This document shows, piece by piece, positions 24,219-25,297 of a stretch of DNA of 25,297 bases (positions are counted from its first letter, which is position 1; every line of letters begins with the position of its first letter). A program made the translations under genes and the position numbers. This DNA comes from Chloroflexota bacterium (lineage in GTDB: Bacteria > Chloroflexota > Anaerolineae > Caldilineales > Caldilineaceae), in assembly GCA_003451595.1 (NCBI GenBank), contig DMDA01000056.1, forward strand, positions 24,914-50,210. Direction: 5' to 3'. The notes under the pieces are model-generated. The model worked only from the letters and a program-made list of their open reading frames with translations. It searched no databases and was not told the DNA's origin.

Positions 24219-25297
24219 ATGCCCAAAATTACATTCATCGGCGCCGGCAGTTTTGGCTTTACGCGGACGCTGGTGCGCGATTTGTTGACCTTTCCGCTGC
24301 TCGCAGGCTCGACGATCTGTTTGATGGACATCGACGCTGAGCGGCTGGAGTGGTCGCGGCGCGCGGTGCAGCGCATTGTCGACGAAGGCAAGTATCCGGC
24401 CACGGTCGTCACCACGCTCGACCGCGTCGAGGCGCTGAAGGGCGCTGACTACGTGATCGTCACGATCCTGGCTGGTGCGACCGAGGTCTGGCGGCACGAC
24501 ATCGAGATTCCCAAGCGGTACGGCGTCGACATGAACGTCGGCGACACGCGCAGCGTAGCCGGCATCTTCCGCGCGCTGCGCACGATCCCGGTGATGGTGG
24601 AGATCGCGCGCGACATGGAACGCTACTGCCCGCACGCGCTGATGCTCAACTACACCAACCCAATGGCGATGCTCTGCCGCGCCATCGCGCGTGAGACGAG
24701 CATCACCGTCACCGGCCTTTGTCACAGTGTGCAAGGCACGGCGGAGATGCTGGCGCGCTGGATCGGTGCGCCGATGGAAGAGATCACCTACACCTGCGCT
24801 GGCATCAACCACATGGCGTGGTATCTCAAGTACGAATGGAAGGGGGTGGACGCCTATCCGCTCATCCGCAAGGCGATCACCGAGCGCCCCGAAGTCTACA
24901 ACGAGGAGCAGGTGCGCAACGAGATGTTCCTGGCTTTCGACCACTACGTCACCGAGTCGAGCGGCCACAACTCGGAGTACAACTGGTGGTTCCGCAAGCG
25001 CCCCGACCTGATCGAGCAGTACTGCACGCACGGCACGGGCTGGAATCCGGGCGAGCACGCCTACATCCTCAAGCACTACCAGGAGCGCGAGCACACCTGG
25101 AAGGACGACATCCGCCAGTGGCTGGACAATCCCGAACCGCTCAACTTGCAGCGCGGCCACGAATACGCCGCCTACATCATGAACGCGCTGGAGGGCGGCG
25201 AACCCTTCTCCTTCAACGGCAACATGCCCAACAAGCACCTGATCGACAACCTGCCGCAGGATGCGTGCGTCGAGATTCCGGTGTGGGCGAGCCGCAA
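24219..25297 (+). CDS. GH4 family NAD- and metal-dependent glycosidase, copy 2 (3' end outside window)
   Basis: The frame runs from ATG 24219 to the window edge without a stop, giving the first 359 residues. The family signatures are all present: ITFIGAGSFGFTRTL at 4-18, LMDIDAERLE, NYTNPMA at 144-150, Cys168 in GLCHSVQG and His198 in AGINH. Over the first 200 residues it aligns to the preceding gene without a gap, with about 109 identities by hand count. From about residue 205 the two differ more (GTGWNPGEHAYILKHYQERE has no clear match in copy 1). An AAAGGATA ribosome binding site lies about 11 bases upstream. It is probably cytoplasmic and co-expressed with copy 1, with a related but different substrate. 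Confidence 0.88.
   Translation, partial: MPKITFIGAGSFGFTRTLVRDLLTFPLLAGSTICLMDIDAERLEWSRRAVQRIVDEGKYPATVVTTLDRVEALKGADYVIVTILAGATEVWRHDIEIPKRYGVDMNVGDTRSVAGIFRALRTIPVMVEIARDMERYCPHALMLNYTNPMAMLCRAIARETSITVTGLCHSVQGTAEMLARWIGAPMEEITYTCAGINHMAWYLKYEWKGVDAYPLIRKAITERPEVYNEEQVRNEMFLAFDHYVTESSGHNSEYNWWFRKRPDLIEQYCTHGTGWNPGEHAYILKHYQEREHTWKDDIRQWLDNPEPLNLQRGHEYAAYIMNALEGGEPFSFNGNMPNKHLIDNLPQDACVEIPVWASR

Overview
The window reads as a high-GC chromosomal stretch of a heterotrophic bacterium, most likely Chloroflexota of the Caldilinea/Anaerolineae type. This is inferred from the Ala/Pro-rich linker after the lipobox of the sugar-binding lipoprotein, large fused sensor-regulators, abundant carbohydrate genes and GTG starts; no rRNA, tRNA or marker gene settles it. 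I see no CRISPR array, insertion sequence, phage gene or RNA gene. No gap between genes exceeds 300 bases; the longest is 268 bp (4959-5226).

Layout. Bases 1-1960 (+) carry the 3' end of a TPR protein and an alpha/beta hydrolase. Bases 1997-11846 are one long minus-strand block. Read in transcription order (right to left) it holds a DapA/NAL-family aldolase, a Rossmann oxidoreductase, a nucleoside hydrolase, a GH20 beta-hexosaminidase, gcvT-gcvH with their own terminator, and a tightly packed trio: FkbM methyltransferase, CDP-alcohol phosphatidyltransferase and a flippase-like membrane protein. From 11988 to the end everything is on the plus strand. First comes an 845-residue regulator (LacI-type sugar-binding fold, GAF, histidine kinase, AraC DNA-binding domain), then a single-domain receiver whose phospho-acceptor Asp is Glu. 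A CUT1 sugar ABC importer follows (two permeases and a lipoprotein, no ATPase), then a secreted FG-GAP/ASPIC protein, a GH36 alpha-galactosidase and two tandem GH4 glycosidases; the last runs off the window.

How it fits together (inference). The plus-strand half looks like a galactoside or related oligosaccharide utilisation locus: the importer brings sugar in, GH36 and GH4 enzymes cleave it in the cytoplasm, and the fused regulator is a candidate sensor of the sugar. The divergent minus-strand genes (aldolase, nucleoside hydrolase, GH20) could handle amino sugars or nucleosides, but this is not shown. The most unusual element is the regulatory pair 11988-15072. It combines a soluble XylR-like sensor/AraC architecture with a kinase core inserted and no receiver in the chain, next to a receiver that apparently cannot be phosphorylated in the normal way.

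Non-coding structure includes two copies of an approximately 80-bp dispersed repeat (8712-8794, 20457-20534), octamer-periodic GATT repeats (5642-5670, 24065-24199), two convincing terminator-like hairpins, and a perfect 15-bp inverted repeat inside the transporter operon.
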